From Micromonospora zamorensis (GTDB lineage Bacteria > Actinomycetota > Actinomycetes > Mycobacteriales > Micromonosporaceae): DNA of 64,000 bases. The stretch spans positions 6,820,001 to 6,884,000 of the forward strand of contig NZ_LT607755.1 of assembly GCF_900090275.1 (NCBI RefSeq). The letters run 5' to 3'. The translations under genes were made by a program, and so were the position numbers. Position 1 is the stretch's first letter. Each line of letters begins with the position of its first letter. Of this stretch, positions 8,755-17,426 are shown piece after piece. A model generated the notes under the pieces. It saw only the letters and a list, made by a program, of their open reading frames with translations. It made no database searches and was not told the origin of the DNA.

Positions 8755-9876
8755 TCACTCCGCCGGCACGAGAGCCGAGGTCGCACGGCGCTGTTGGACG
8801 GTGTCGATGACGCGCCAGAGGACGGCGGTGATCGGGACGCTGACGAAGGCGCCCGCGATCCCGGCGATCAGCGTGCCGGCCGTGACCGCCACCAGGATCA
8901 CCGCCGGGTGCAGCCGTACCTGCCGTTTCATCACCAGCGGCTCCAGCAGGTTGCCCTCGATCTGCTGCACCGCGATCACCGCGGCGAGGGTGAGCAGAGC
9001 GGTGGTGGGGCCGTTCGCGGCCAACGCCACCAGCACCGCCACCGCACCGGCCACCGTCGCTCCGATGATCGGCACGAACCCGCCGAGGAAGGTGATCAGA
9101 GCCAACGGCAGGGCCAGCGGCACCCGCAGCACCACCAGAGCCAGCCCGATGCCGAGCGCGTCGATCGCGGCGATCAACATGGTGCCCCGGCTGTACGCAC
9201 CCAGGGTCTGCCACCCGGCCCGGCCGGCCTCGGCCATCACGGGCTGGGTCGCGCCGGACATCCGGGACACCAGCCAGTGCCACATCGACCGGCCATCCTT
9301 GAGCAGGAAGAAGAGCAGCACCAGGGCGAGCAGTGCGGAACCGAACACCTCGGTGGCCGTCCGGGCGCCCGCCACCGGGTCCGGCGAGCTGCCGCTCAAC
9401 CCCTGCCGGGCCTGGTCCACCAGCCGGTCCAGCTGCGCCTCGGTCACCGGCAGCGTCGACGTCACGAAGTCCCGACTGCGCTCGACGCCCTGCGTCAACT
9501 CCTGACTGAGCTGGTCGAACTGACTGGCGGTCAGATTCCACACCAACGCGCCGACGCCGACCAGGATGCCGAGCAGCAGAAGTACGGTGCACAGCGCGGC
9601 CAGTGCCGACGGCAGACGCAGCCGACGCAGCAGGAGCAGCACCGGGTCGAGCAACGCGGTGAGGAAGATGGTGGCGGCCAGCGCGATGGCCAGCGGTGCC
9701 AGCAGGACGGCAATCTTGCCCAGCAGGTAGAGCCCGGCGACGATCACCACCAGGCAGGCGCTCCACAACACCGCGGTTCGGACCAGCCAGGGCAGTGCCG
9801 CCCACGACTGGCGCGGGCCGGCGCCGCTCGTTGTCGCTCCGGGATCCGTTGTCGCTCCGGGATCCTCTGCCGCCAT
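8755..9876 (-). CDS. AI-2E family transporter (PerM/TqsA-like permease)
   Basis: ATG at 9876 is chosen because AGGAGG lies 5 nt upstream; longer in-frame extensions lack this. The 373-residue protein has about seven to eight membrane helices, a large soluble loop after the third helix (SQFDQLSQELTQGVERSRDF), and the C-terminal pattern typical of the family (GYV-type glycine-rich helices with LPLALITFLGGFVPIIGATV). Characterised members export autoinducer-2 or act as Na+/H+ antiporters, so the role is open. A tandem 18-bp duplication (9831-9866) encodes repeated DPGATT near the N terminus. Confidence 0.85.
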   Translation of the reverse strand: MAAEDPGATTDPGATTSGAGPRQSWAALPWLVRTAVLWSACLVVIVAGLYLLGKIAVLLAPLAIALAATIFLTALLDPVLLLLRRLRLPSALAALCTVLLLLGILVGVGALVWNLTASQFDQLSQELTQGVERSRDFVTSTLPVTEAQLDRLVDQARQGLSGSSPDPVAGARTATEVFGSALLALVLLFFLLKDGRSMWHWLVSRMSGATQPVMAEAGRAGWQTLGAYSRGTMLIAAIDALGIGLALVVLRVPLALPLALITFLGGFVPIIGATVAGAVAVLVALAANGPTTALLTLAAVIAVQQIEGNLLEPLVMKRQVRLHPAVILVAVTAGTLIAGIAGAFVSVPITAVLWRVIDTVQQRRATSALVPAE

Positions 9877-10089
9877 GTCGGCCTCCTCGATCTCGGCGAG
9901 TCGGTACCCAGCCGGTCCTGCGCCGACACCCGTATCGCTCCAACTGCACGCTGGCCGCTGCCCGCGCGGATCGTACGCCGCTCGGTGTGCCCCGGGTGGA
10001 TGTTCGCCAACCGCGTTCAGGGCGACGGCGTTTGCGCTGTCCGCCCAAGGGAACGCAATCAGGAGCAACCGGACCTGAGGAGGAGCACC

Positions 10090-10272
10090 GTGGGTGATTT
10101 CATGGACAAGGCCAAGGACTTCGCGGACAAGCACGACAAGCAGGTCGACCAGGGCATGGAAAAGGCCGGCGACATGGCCGACAAGCGCACCGGCGGCAAG
10201 TACGACGACAAGATCGACAAGGGTGTCGACCAGGCCCAGGCGCGCACCGGTGAGGGTGACCAGGTCCGTTGA
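10090..10272 (+). CDS. MT0933/Rv0909-type antitoxin-like small protein
   Basis: A 60-residue highly charged protein starting at GTG 10090 behind GAGGAGGAG. The pattern MDKAKDFADKHDKQVDQGM followed by ADKRTGGKYDDKIDKGVDQ matches the MT0933-like antitoxin family found across actinobacteria. The mycobacterial homologue was proposed as the antitoxin of Rv0910, but here no toxin gene adjoins: the upstream gene is a divergent permease and the downstream one is convergent hemerythrin. It may be a general stress or helical stabiliser protein resembling CsbD. The gene is well supported; the antitoxin role is not. Confidence 0.8.
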   Translation: MGDFMDKAKDFADKHDKQVDQGMEKAGDMADKRTGGKYDDKIDKGVDQAQARTGEGDQVR

Positions 10273-10284
10273 TTCGCCAGACGC

Positions 10285-10318
10285 CTCCCGGGTCGCCGCG
10301 CCGTCGGCGACCCGGGAG
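10285..10318 (+). terminator. Strong hairpin between convergent genes
   Basis: A perfect 14-bp GC-rich stem (10285-10298 with 10305-10318) with a 6-nt loop is followed by TGTTCTGTG. It lies between the plus-strand MT0933-like gene and the minus-strand hemerythrin gene, so it can terminate transcripts from both sides. Confidence 0.8.
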
Positions 10319-10339
10319 TGTTCTGTGTGGACGCACCGG

Positions 10340-10945
10340 TCAGCGCTGCTGCTCCTCGCGTAACTCGTCCGTCGAGGTGGGCCGGCCGCTCAACGCGTCG
10401 CGCAGCCGGTCCACCAGGCCGATGCCCGGTGCGAGCAGCTTGTTCGCCGGCGGGTGGTGCGGTTTTCCCGGGTGCGGGCGGGTCGGGCCGATCTCCTTGA
10501 CCGCCGTCACCTTGTCGGCGACCTCGATCAGCTCCTCCCGGGCGGTCGCCGCGCGCAGCCGGGGAAAGAGTTCGTTCTCCTCCTCGCGTACGTGGTCGCG
10601 GATCGTGCTCACCAGGTGGGCGAGCAACTCGTCGAAGCGCGGGTCGGACGGGTCGACGGACTCCAGCTCCTTCATGGTCCGTTCGGCGTCGGTGTGCTCC
10701 GCTATCTCGCGGTCGGCGATCTCATTGCCGTCGGGCAGCGCCTTGCGGGCGATCGGATAGACGTACGCCTCCTCGGCGACCGAGTGGCGGACGAGTTCGG
10801 CGATCACGACGTCGACGAGTTGGCGGCGGTGTTCGAGGGTGCCCAGTCCGGTCTCCAACTCGACGAAGAGGGCCTCGACCTCACGATGGTCGGCGACCAG
10901 GATGTCGACGACGTCATGGTCGTCGTCGTTCTGCGGGTTGCTCAT
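10340..10945 (-). CDS. Hemerythrin HHE cation-binding domain protein
   Basis: A 201-residue cytoplasmic protein starting at ATG 10945 with an AAGGGG ribosome-binding site. The four-helix hemerythrin pattern is visible: DILVADHREVEALF, HSVAEEAYVYP, a His in EHTDAERTMKEL and HVREEENELFPRL supply His and Glu ligands for a di-iron centre. The C terminus is a Pro/His-rich tail with no known domain. Actinobacterial HHE proteins bind iron and oxygen or NO species and are linked to oxidative stress. The gene is monocistronic and divergent from the FUSC membrane protein. Confidence 0.88.
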   Translation of the reverse strand: MSNPQNDDDHDVVDILVADHREVEALFVELETGLGTLEHRRQLVDVVIAELVRHSVAEEAYVYPIARKALPDGNEIADREIAEHTDAERTMKELESVDPSDPRFDELLAHLVSTIRDHVREEENELFPRLRAATAREELIEVADKVTAVKEIGPTRPHPGKPHHPPANKLLAPGIGLVDRLRDALSGRPTSTDELREEQQR

Positions 10946-11116
10946 GTCACGGCCCCTTACCGGTTGCGGATCGGTGGGAGGTGTGAGGCCCAGGTACCCC
11001 CACGGGGCTGCACAAACCCATGGACGACGATGCGTTGCAGGATCCAGGTGGGGCCTGTGGTGGCGCTGGTGCCGGATCGACACGACTGCCCCGCCGCGGC
11101 CGGGGTAAGCGCCGCC

Positions 11117-12439
11117 ATGGCCGACGACCGCCCACCCGCCGACCGCGACCGGTCGCGGTTCGGCGAGGCTGCCGAGCGGAGCGGTCAGGCCGTCCAGCGG
11201 GCGCGCGACCGGGGCGGACAGGCCGGCCGGATCCGGGCCCGCCAGTGGGAGGTCACCCTGGTGATCTCCATCCAGGCCGGGCTCGCGGCGGCGATCGCTG
11301 CTCTGCTCGCCAAGAATCTGCTCGGGCCCGGATCGCACGTCTTCGCGCCCGCAGCCGCCGTCGGTACGATCGCCACCGCCATCGGCCAGCGGGCCCGACG
11401 CACGTTCGAGCTGTTGGGTGGCGTGGCCCTGGGCATCATCATCGGCGACACGCTGCGTTTCCTGCTGGGCTCCGGCCCGTGGCAGACCGGTGTGGTGGTC
11501 GCCCTGGCCATCGCCGTAGCCCTGCTCGTGGCCGGGAGGGGCGGCCCGCTGGTCGGTCAGGCCGGCGGTACCGCCGTGCTGATCGCCACGCTGGCCCCGA
11601 TGGAACGTGGCCTGGAGCTACCCCGGATCTTCGACGCGCTCGTCGGCGGGGCGGTCGGCCTGGTGGTGGTCGCGCTGTTGCTGCCGGTGAACCCGATGCG
11701 GGTCCTGGACCGGGCCGCAGCGCCGATCTTCGCGGTTCTCTGCGAGCAGCTCGCCGAGCTGGCGCAGGGGTTGCGGGACCGCGACGGGGACCGGACGCTG
11801 CGCGTCCTCGATCGGCTGCGGGGCACCGAGGACGACGTCAGCAGGCTGCACGACGCGTTGAGCGGGGCGGAGGAGGTGGTGACGCTCGCCCCGGTCCGCT
11901 GGCACCGCCGCGAGCAGTACCACCGGTACGCCCGCAGCGCGGATCACCTCGAACGGCTGCTGCTGGACACCCGCGCCCTGGCCCGCTGGTCGTCGACCGC
12001 CCTCCAGTACGACGAGCCGATCCCGCCGCAGCTGCCGGACGCGATGACCCGGTTGGGTCAGGCGGTGGCGGAGATGCGTACGGAGTGCCGCGTCGGCGAC
12101 GACCCACGACGAACTCTCCGGTTGATCGAGGAGTGTGCCGAGTTGGCCGGGCAGGCTGCTGCGAGTGGGGTCAAATCGTTCGGCGAGTCCCTGGTCACCG
12201 GGCTGCGTACCGCGGCCAGCGACCTGCTCCGGGCGTGCGGTTGTGAACCCGACGACGCCAACCGGATCGTGCGGCGGGCCGCCGGCGCCGGTGAGGCGGC
12301 AGTGCACCCGCTGGTCCGGCGACAACTGCACCGCGTCCGGCCGACGCGGGCCCTGCGAGCTCGTCGGCGCGCGCACCTGGCCGCCCGGATGCGGATGGCG
12401 AACGGGCCGGCCTCCCCGCAGGGGAGACCGGCCCGGTGA
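11117..12439 (+). CDS. FUSC family / aromatic acid exporter-like membrane protein
   Basis: This 440-residue protein starts at ATG 11117, with 40 charged N-terminal residues before a hydrophobic block of about six helices (residues ~45-195). That block has the FUSC/ArAE pattern: AGLAAAIAALLAKNLL, FAPAAAVGTIATAIGQRARRTFELLGG and LPRIFDALVGGAVGLVV. The C-terminal half is soluble and helical. Family members include fusaric-acid resistance exporters and p-hydroxybenzoate effluxers, but many actinobacterial ones are uncharacterised. Its 3' end contains a terminator hairpin, and the next gene converges. Confidence 0.82.
   Translation: MADDRPPADRDRSRFGEAAERSGQAVQRARDRGGQAGRIRARQWEVTLVISIQAGLAAAIAALLAKNLLGPGSHVFAPAAAVGTIATAIGQRARRTFELLGGVALGIIIGDTLRFLLGSGPWQTGVVVALAIAVALLVAGRGGPLVGQAGGTAVLIATLAPMERGLELPRIFDALVGGAVGLVVVALLLPVNPMRVLDRAAAPIFAVLCEQLAELAQGLRDRDGDRTLRVLDRLRGTEDDVSRLHDALSGAEEVVTLAPVRWHRREQYHRYARSADHLERLLLDTRALARWSSTALQYDEPIPPQLPDAMTRLGQAVAEMRTECRVGDDPRRTLRLIEECAELAGQAAASGVKSFGESLVTGLRTAASDLLRACGCEPDDANRIVRRAAGAGEAAVHPLVRRQLHRVRPTRALRARRRAHLAARMRMANGPASPQGRPAR
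12404..12434. terminator. Terminator hairpin overlapping the end of the FUSC gene
   Basis: Arms 12404-12417 and 12421-12434 form a 13-bp stem with one mismatch and a 3-nt GCA loop. The hairpin sits inside the last codons of the plus-strand gene and just beyond the stop of the convergent C39-like gene, so it probably serves both. Confidence 0.75.
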
Positions 12440-12449
12440 CACCGTCAGA

Positions 12450-13094
12450 TCAGGAGGAGTAACCGCGTTCGGCGATCCAGTTGGCGACCTTCGGCAGGCT
12501 CATCCAGTACTCGCCCAGCGTCGGGTCGGCCGGGTCGGCGACCCGGATGCTGTCCCCACCGTCGCGGTAGCCGACGAGCGTCAGGTAGTGGCCACCCTCG
12601 TACGAGTGCGGGTTGCCGTCGGTGTCGACGGTCGTGCCCTTGATGTTGGCCACCACCGGCCGGCCGGCGTCCACCGCGGCCAGTACGTCCCGGCGCAACT
12701 GCTCGACCTGGTCGGGCCGGGCCACGGAGTCACGAATCTCGGTGGTCCGGTACTTGCCACCGGTCAGTTCGTTCAGCACCCGGGTGGTGTCCAGGGCCGA
12801 GGCGGTGCCGGCCTCGGTGGTGCCGAGCAGCTTGGCCACCTCGTCCTGGGAGAGCGCCTTGCCCTGGGCGGACAACGCGATCCGGGTCGCGGCCGGGCCG
12901 CAGTAGTAGAAGTTGGGCTGGGCCTGGTAGTCGATGCCGAGGACCCGCTCGGCGGAGCGCTGCGTCTGGCTCGACGAGGTCGACGCGGAAGGCGTCGGGG
13001 CGGCCTGGGCGGCTACCGCGGGGCCGAGGGCGCAACCGCCGGCGACGAGCAGGCCGACGACGGACAGACCGCTCTTCTGGACGATCGGGTTCAT
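12450..13094 (-). CDS. Secreted C39-like (peptidase_C39_2) protein
   Basis: A 214-residue protein starting MNPIVQKSG with a Sec signal peptide (hydrophobic core LSVVGLLVAGGCALG, likely cleavage after AVAAQA). The mature part opens with a Ser/Thr-rich linker, followed by a papain-like C39-type domain: probable nucleophile Cys65 in NFYYCGPAATRIAL, His169 in EGGHYLTLVGY and Asp in RVADPADP. Such proteins are exported cysteine peptidases or peptidase-like inhibitors; no bacteriocin ABC transporter is nearby, so lantibiotic leader processing is unlikely. GGAG lies 9 nt before the ATG. Confidence 0.83.
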   Translation of the reverse strand: MNPIVQKSGLSVVGLLVAGGCALGPAVAAQAAPTPSASTSSSQTQRSAERVLGIDYQAQPNFYYCGPAATRIALSAQGKALSQDEVAKLLGTTEAGTASALDTTRVLNELTGGKYRTTEIRDSVARPDQVEQLRRDVLAAVDAGRPVVANIKGTTVDTDGNPHSYEGGHYLTLVGYRDGGDSIRVADPADPTLGEYWMSLPKVANWIAERGYSS

Positions 13095-13362
13095 GGTCGA
13101 GTCTCCGTTCGGGGGTTGACGCCTCCGACAGGCGGAGGGCGCAGCACCGGGAATGGCGCTCGGCTCATCACGGGGGCGACGACCAGCGGCGGTCTGGGCC
13201 ACTGGCGTACCGGGGACGTAACAGCCCTGCTCCGGCCGGCATTCCGCCGGCCGCGAGTGCGGGCGTCGCGATCAGGTGTAACGGCTGCCGGCCGGGAGGG
13301 ATTCCGGCGAATCGGGCTGCGCTGACCGTGACCCGTCCGGACGACCCGTCACACGGTCGGGG

Positions 13363-13770
13363 TCAGAGGCTCCCCAGGAGCCGGGTCACGGTGATCTCGA
13401 TGACGACCCGCTCCGGATTCGGACGGGGGGTCCGATACCGCTCGGCATAGCGACGCTCGGCCTCCGCCACGGAGGCGGGATCCGACCGCAGGACCGCGCG
13501 GCCCTCGATGGTCAGCCAGCGGCGGCCATCCACGTGGCACACGGCCACTGCCGCGCCCGCCGGGCCCGCAGCGGCCACCTGACGGGCCTTGCGGGACGCG
13601 CCGGAGGTGATCACCCGGGCCAGCCCGGCCGCCGGGTCGAGGGTGACCCCTACCGGTACGACGTGCGGGGTGCCGTCGGCGCGCAGGGTGGTCAGCGTCG
13701 CGAGGTGCCGTTCCGCGCAGAAGGCGACAACCCGCTCATCGCGCACGTCCAGTCTATGATCGCCCGCCAT
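13363..13770 (-). CDS. PPOX-class F420/FMN-dependent oxidoreductase-like protein
   Basis: A 135-residue split-barrel protein. The N-terminal helix and strands ([29 protein letters not shown]) match the pyridoxamine-phosphate-oxidase-like fold of the actinobacterial F420-binding group; a Lys/Arg pair in [13 protein letters not shown] fits cofactor phosphate binding. The length is typical. Such enzymes reduce quinone-like or biliverdin-like substrates using F420H2, or may act without cofactor. The substrate is unknown. An imperfectly placed 7-bp-stem hairpin at 13234-13252 downstream could end its transcript. Confidence 0.82.
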   Translation of the reverse strand: MAGDHRLDVRDERVVAFCAERHLATLTTLRADGTPHVVPVGVTLDPAAGLARVITSGASRKARQVAAAGPAGAAVAVCHVDGRRWLTIEGRAVLRSDPASVAEAERRYAERYRTPRPNPERVVIEITVTRLLGSL

Positions 13771-13801
13771 GCCCGTCCCCTGTCCGCCGAACCGACCCCG
13801 A

Positions 13802-14143
13802 TCATGGCACGCGACGGTGGGCGTGGTCCCGATCCGGCAGGGCGTCCGGCTGACCGGGCAGTTGTCGACCGGCCGCCCGCCGTTGGTGCACCAGCCGGGT
13901 GAGGTAGATCAGCGCGGCGGCCAGGACACCCATGTCATCCAAATAGATCGGGTCCGGGAGCACGTCGACCGGGAAGATCGTGTAGATCAGCGCCCCGTAG
14001 AAGGCGAACTTGCCGCCCGCGCCTAGCCCGGTCAACATTCGTCGCGTACGCACCACCCGCACCGCCAGCACCACGGCACCGACCAGTGTGGCGATCGCCA
14101 GGATGCCGGCGACCACCACGAGCACCCACGCCTGTCGGGACAT
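13802..14143 (-). CDS. YkvA-like DUF1232 membrane protein
   Basis: A 113-residue protein with an N-terminal membrane helix ([20 protein letters not shown]) and a second hydrophobic region containing the DUF1232 signature [19 protein letters not shown], followed by [11 protein letters not shown]. The Pro-Asp-rich PVDVLPD core is the identifying mark of this family, whose biochemical role is unknown. The C-terminal 25 residues are charged and probably disordered. It lies 31 bp upstream of the oxidoreductase gene on the same strand and may be co-transcribed with it. Confidence 0.8.
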   Translation of the reverse strand: MSRQAWVLVVVAGILAIATLVGAVVLAVRVVRTRRMLTGLGAGGKFAFYGALIYTIFPVDVLPDPIYLDDMGVLAAALIYLTRLVHQRRAAGRQLPGQPDALPDRDHAHRRVP

Positions 14144-14176
14144 GCCGTCACGCTAACCCACCCGACGCCATACGGC

Positions 14177-14974
14177 TCAGAACGCGGGCACCGTCGCACG
14201 ACCGCGAGCGATCACCTTGTTCTCCCGGGTCTGGTCGACTGCCGGCCGGACAACTTCGCTGAGCGGCAACACCGACGCCGACTCCGCGACCCGCCGTCCG
14301 GTCGCGGCGTGGGCCTCCTCGCGCAGACTGCGGGCCGCCGCCACTGCCAACTCGGCCGCCCGCCAGGCAACCTGCTCCTGCTCACGGGCGGCGGCGTGCC
14401 GGGCCGCCAGGTTGTCGCGGATCGCCCGTTGCAGCACCAGCTCCTGCTCGACCGGGTGCAACCGCGGGTCCCAGCCGTCCCGGTGCGCGAAGACCTCACT
14501 GAGCTGCTCCACCGACAACTCCCGCCGCCAGTACGCATCGAGGGCGGCACGGTGCAGGTAGCGCTCACGGTCCACGTACTCCGCCGGGGTCCGGGCGGTG
14601 TGCGGCAGCGGCATCGCGGCCGCGGCGGCGAGCCGTCGCACGGCTGCCTCGGCCGCCTCGCACGTCTGCCAGGCTGCCTCCACCGCCTCCTGCGCGGCCA
14701 CCCACTCCGCCCGGCGGCGCTGCGCGGTGGTGGTGGCCCGCTCCGCGGCAACCGCGACCTCCTGCGCGTAGCGGCTCTGCTCCCGTTCCTCCTGCGCGTG
14801 TTCGAGTTGGCTCGGCATGGCCGCGCGACGGATCCGGGCGACCGGGTCGAGGCGAAGTCGACCGGGCCGCAGCAGGAGAGCGGCGACAGCAACAGCGACC
14901 ACCCCGAGCAGGCTCAGCCAGATGACGGCGGCTCGGGACAGGTCGGGCAGGACGGCGGAGAGGACGGTTTGCAT
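14177..14974 (-). CDS. Membrane-anchored coiled-coil protein, function unknown
   Basis: ATG 14974 is preferred over the GTG three codons earlier because GAGGTG lies 6 nt before it. The 265-residue product has one N-terminal membrane helix (AVIWLSLLGVVAVAVAALLL). The rest is almost entirely Ala/Glu/Arg-rich and helical with long coiled-coil potential (residues ~50-240), containing many QE, AEAA and RAAEL heptads. No catalytic motif is seen. This architecture suggests a cytoplasmic scaffold tethered to the membrane. It is 33 bp from the DUF1232 gene, so the three minus-strand genes here may form one unit. Confidence 0.7.
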   Translation of the reverse strand: MQTVLSAVLPDLSRAAVIWLSLLGVVAVAVAALLLRPGRLRLDPVARIRRAAMPSQLEHAQEEREQSRYAQEVAVAAERATTTAQRRRAEWVAAQEAVEAAWQTCEAAEAAVRRLAAAAAMPLPHTARTPAEYVDRERYLHRAALDAYWRRELSVEQLSEVFAHRDGWDPRLHPVEQELVLQRAIRDNLAARHAAAREQEQVAWRAAELAVAAARSLREEAHAATGRRVAESASVLPLSEVVRPAVDQTRENKVIARGRATVPAF

Positions 14975-15128
14975 GATCAGCACCTCGCGCTCGAAGGCGG
15001 GTATCGACGGGTGTCAGGAGGAGCCCGACGGCGCCGGTCGGCCGGGAGGTGGGATCGTGCCGTCAGCGGCGACTAAGGTGCCGCGACGGATCACCCGCAA
15101 CCGGGCCCCGGGGACAGCCGGGCCTGGA

Positions 15129-15485
15129 TCAGCGGGTGGGCGGACCGCGCCGCGCCGGGGTGCCACGGCCGGGATCGATGGCCGGCGCGTGCCCCGGGAC
15201 CGCAGTGACCGGACCGGGTGCGGCGATGGTGTCGACCGCGCCGGCGGGCGGGGCGGCGGGCTGGCCCGCGCGCTCGGCGGCCGGCACGGCATCGGGGCGG
15301 ACGGTGGCCACCCGGCTGCTCACGGCACTCGGCCGCGCAGACGTCGGGGCGGGCGGTGAGGTCGCGGCGAGAGCGCCACCGAGGCCGACCGCGAGCACCA
15401 GCGCGGTGATCGCCAGTCGGGTCATCTCGCGCAGTGACCGCAGCACAGCCCACGGGGCTGGGCGGACACAGGCTGCGGACGACAC
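15129..15485 (-). CDS. Small secreted or anchored Ala/Pro-rich protein, hypothetical
   Basis: The frame encodes 118 residues from GTG 15485 or 98 from ATG 15425 (MTRLAITALVLAVGLGGALA), which would be a cleaner signal peptide. The mature part is low-complexity, rich in Ala, Pro, Arg and Thr, with no recognisable domain or cysteines. Neither start has a strong ribosome-binding site. The signal peptide is the main support; frame-shadow ORFs are abundant at this GC content, so confidence is moderate. Confidence 0.5.
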   Translation of the reverse strand: MSSAACVRPAPWAVLRSLREMTRLAITALVLAVGLGGALAATSPPAPTSARPSAVSSRVATVRPDAVPAAERAGQPAAPPAGAVDTIAAPGPVTAVPGHAPAIDPGRGTPARRGPPTR

Positions 15486-15598
15486 CCGACCAACCTATCG
15501 CCCGACCCGGCGCGCCGCAGCACGGCGACCGCCGGTTTCTGCCGTGACCGCCACCACCATGCGCACTGTGGACGCCGAATATCAAGATCCGGGAAGGC

Positions 15599-15636
15599 GG
15601 CGCCCCCGGCCGGAGCTGGTCCGGTCGGGGGGCACC
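15599..15636 (-). terminator. Hairpin downstream of the ESX-associated minus-strand operon
   Basis: A long GC-rich inverted repeat (15599-15614 with 15620-15636, one bulge and G-U pairs) lies about 55 bp beyond the stop of the 427-residue WXG-like gene. It is positioned to terminate the minus-strand operon that begins at eccB or at the helical gene upstream. Confidence 0.6.
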
Positions 15637-15692
15637 CCGTGTCGTTCGTCCGGCAGCGCCGGGGGCGACTGCTCGCCCGTGGCGGATCGCGG

Positions 15693-16976
15693 TCAGTCGC
15701 TGGCGCCGAGCACAGGCGGCGCTGCGTTGTCTCCGTCGCGCCACACCATCTCGTCCTCGGTCAACCAGGTCAGCCGCTCATCGGAGTCGTCCTCCTGAGG
15801 CCGACCCCGTCCTCCGAGCACGCCGGAACCGCTGCCGCCCGCTCCGCGGCCGCTGCCGGTCGCGCCTGCACGACCCCCACGCTGGCCGTCGATGCTGCGC
15901 CCGATCCCGCTGGCGGAGCGACTGTCAGCCGGGGCGGCCGCACCCGTCGGACGAGCCGACGTGGTGGACGTGCTGCTCGAACTGGCGAGCGTGGCGGTGC
16001 GGAGGACCCCACCGGCCGGTGCCCCACCCTGCGCGCCGTAGAGCAGACCTGGGCCGGTGCCGGCGCCAGCGGTCACGGTGGTCGGCCCGGACAGACCAGC
16101 CAGCCCGGCGGCACCACCAGCGACCAACGCGCCGCCGACCAGCGGGTCCGCCCCGGCGAGTGAGGTGCCGCGGACATCGACATCGCTGCCGACGCCGATC
16201 GTGCCGCTGCCGACGGTCGGCGCCCCACCGGTGCCGGGGACGCTCTGCTCGGGGAACGAGCCACCGCCGGTGACCGGCGGCGCGGCGACGCGGTCGGGCC
16301 TCGCGATGGTCGCGCTGCCGGTGTGCGCGGTGACGCCGGTGCTGCTGGGCCCGGCGGTCGCCGTGGCGATGCTCGGAACGCCCCGCGGGGACGTCGGGTC
16401 CTTGCTGACCGTGTCGGGAGTGTCCGGTCCCGGCAGGGGCGGGTCGACCACGCGGTCGTAGGCGGAGATCTCGTAACCGTCGGCCAGTTTGGCCACCAGG
16501 TTCACCATCCGCTGGTGGGCCTTCTCCTGCTCTTCCTTGTCCTGCTGGTGACCCGCGAGGCCCATGACCACGGCGCCCGGCAGACCGAAGGTGATGGCAC
16601 CCTTGGCCGCACCGGACAACGCCTTGTCGTTGTCGTCGGTCTCCTCCGGGCTCTCGGCCTGCTTGCGGGCCGTGCGCAGATGGTCGGCCATCATGGTCAG
16701 CCCCTGCTTGACGCCGGACATCCCGTCGCTCAGCGCGTCGGAGTGGGCGACGATCAGGCTGAGTCGCCGGTGGAACTCACGACCGGCCGAGCCCGTCCAG
16801 GTGTTGCCGAGCTTCTCCAGGTCGCCGCTCAGCTCCCGGCTGAGACCGTCCAGGATTCCCTTGAGCTCGGCCCACTGGGCGGCCACACCCTCGATCTGCT
16901 CCGGCTGGCCGGCCATCACGCCGTCATAGAGCTCCTGGTGGCTGCTGCCCTCGTAGCGGTGGGTGGAGTCAGACAC
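15693..16976 (-). CDS. WXG-like ESX-associated protein with Gly/Ala/Ser-rich C-terminal domain
   Basis: A 427-residue protein starting at GTG 16976 behind AAGGAGG. The N-terminal ~110 residues form two helices joined by a WxG-type turn (LGNTWTGSAGREFHRRL), as in WXG100/PPE-like ESX substrates. A hydrophobic, glycine-rich stretch (GAITFGLPGAVVMGLAG) follows. Residues ~185-400 are low-complexity Gly/Ala/Ser/Thr, ending in an acidic tail (ERLTWLTEDEMVWRDGD). Domain order resembles EspB- or PPE-like secreted proteins. It overlaps the preceding small helical gene by 8 nt and sits beside eccB, so it is probably a substrate or surface component of this ESX system. No exact family is recognised. Confidence 0.75.
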   Translation of the reverse strand: MSDSTHRYEGSSHQELYDGVMAGQPEQIEGVAAQWAELKGILDGLSRELSGDLEKLGNTWTGSAGREFHRRLSLIVAHSDALSDGMSGVKQGLTMMADHLRTARKQAESPEETDDNDKALSGAAKGAITFGLPGAVVMGLAGHQQDKEEQEKAHQRMVNLVAKLADGYEISAYDRVVDPPLPGPDTPDTVSKDPTSPRGVPSIATATAGPSSTGVTAHTGSATIARPDRVAAPPVTGGGSFPEQSVPGTGGAPTVGSGTIGVGSDVDVRGTSLAGADPLVGGALVAGGAAGLAGLSGPTTVTAGAGTGPGLLYGAQGGAPAGGVLRTATLASSSSTSTTSARPTGAAAPADSRSASGIGRSIDGQRGGRAGATGSGRGAGGSGSGVLGGRGRPQEDDSDERLTWLTEDEMVWRDGDNAAPPVLGASD

Positions 16977-17337
16977 GCCCGTCCTCCTTCGGCTGCAACG
17001 CCTGGTCGACCCCGGTCAGCGCGGCGGTGACATCGGTGGCGTTGGCCGCGTTTCGTGCCTCGGCGGTGCGGTAGTTGCTCAGGATCGTGCTCGTCGCCTG
17101 CTGTGCCGCCAGCACCGCCCGCCGCACGCGCTCAGCCTGGTCGACATAGGACTGGTGGACCTCGCTGTAGCGGCGCGCCTTGTCGGTGGCGTCGAAGAAC
17201 GAACCCAACGCGGGTGGGCGGCACTGCATCTCGGTGTTGAGCTTGCGCAGCACCGACTCCACCTGGCTCAACCGCGATGCCAGATGCAGGTGGAAGTCCT
17301 CAAGGGACAGCAGGTCGACTTCCGTACGCCCGGTCAT
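16969..17337 (-). CDS. Small helical ESX-associated protein, function unknown
   Basis: ATG 17337 is preferred (GGGGA about 8 nt upstream); the frame remains open to 17367. The 122-residue product, starting MTGRTEVDLLSLEDFHLHLA, is predicted all-helical with no signal peptide or WxG motif; a Pro-Pro turn (CRPPALGSFFDATDKARRY) separates two helical halves. This resembles EspC-like or WXG100-superfamily helical hairpins. Its stop overlaps the start of the 427-residue WXG-like gene by 8 nt, so the two are translationally coupled, and it starts 89 bp beyond the eccB stop. It may form a secreted heterodimer or chaperone pair with its neighbour. Confidence 0.7.
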   Translation of the reverse strand: MTGRTEVDLLSLEDFHLHLASRLSQVESVLRKLNTEMQCRPPALGSFFDATDKARRYSEVHQSYVDQAERVRRAVLAAQQATSTILSNYRTAEARNAANATDVTAALTGVDQALQPKEDGRV

Positions 17338-17426
17338 GGCAAACATCCCCGTCGTTCTGGTTGACAACCGTCAGCGACACTCAGGTTAGTCCACCACTGC
17401 GACACGGGGCGACCCGTCAAGGCTGC

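Noticed and set aside
13234..13252. GGCCGGC-ATTCC-GCCGGCC hairpin between the C39-like and oxidoreductase genes
   Set aside because: The 7-bp stem is short and of a type common by chance at this GC content; mentioned only as a possible weak terminator.
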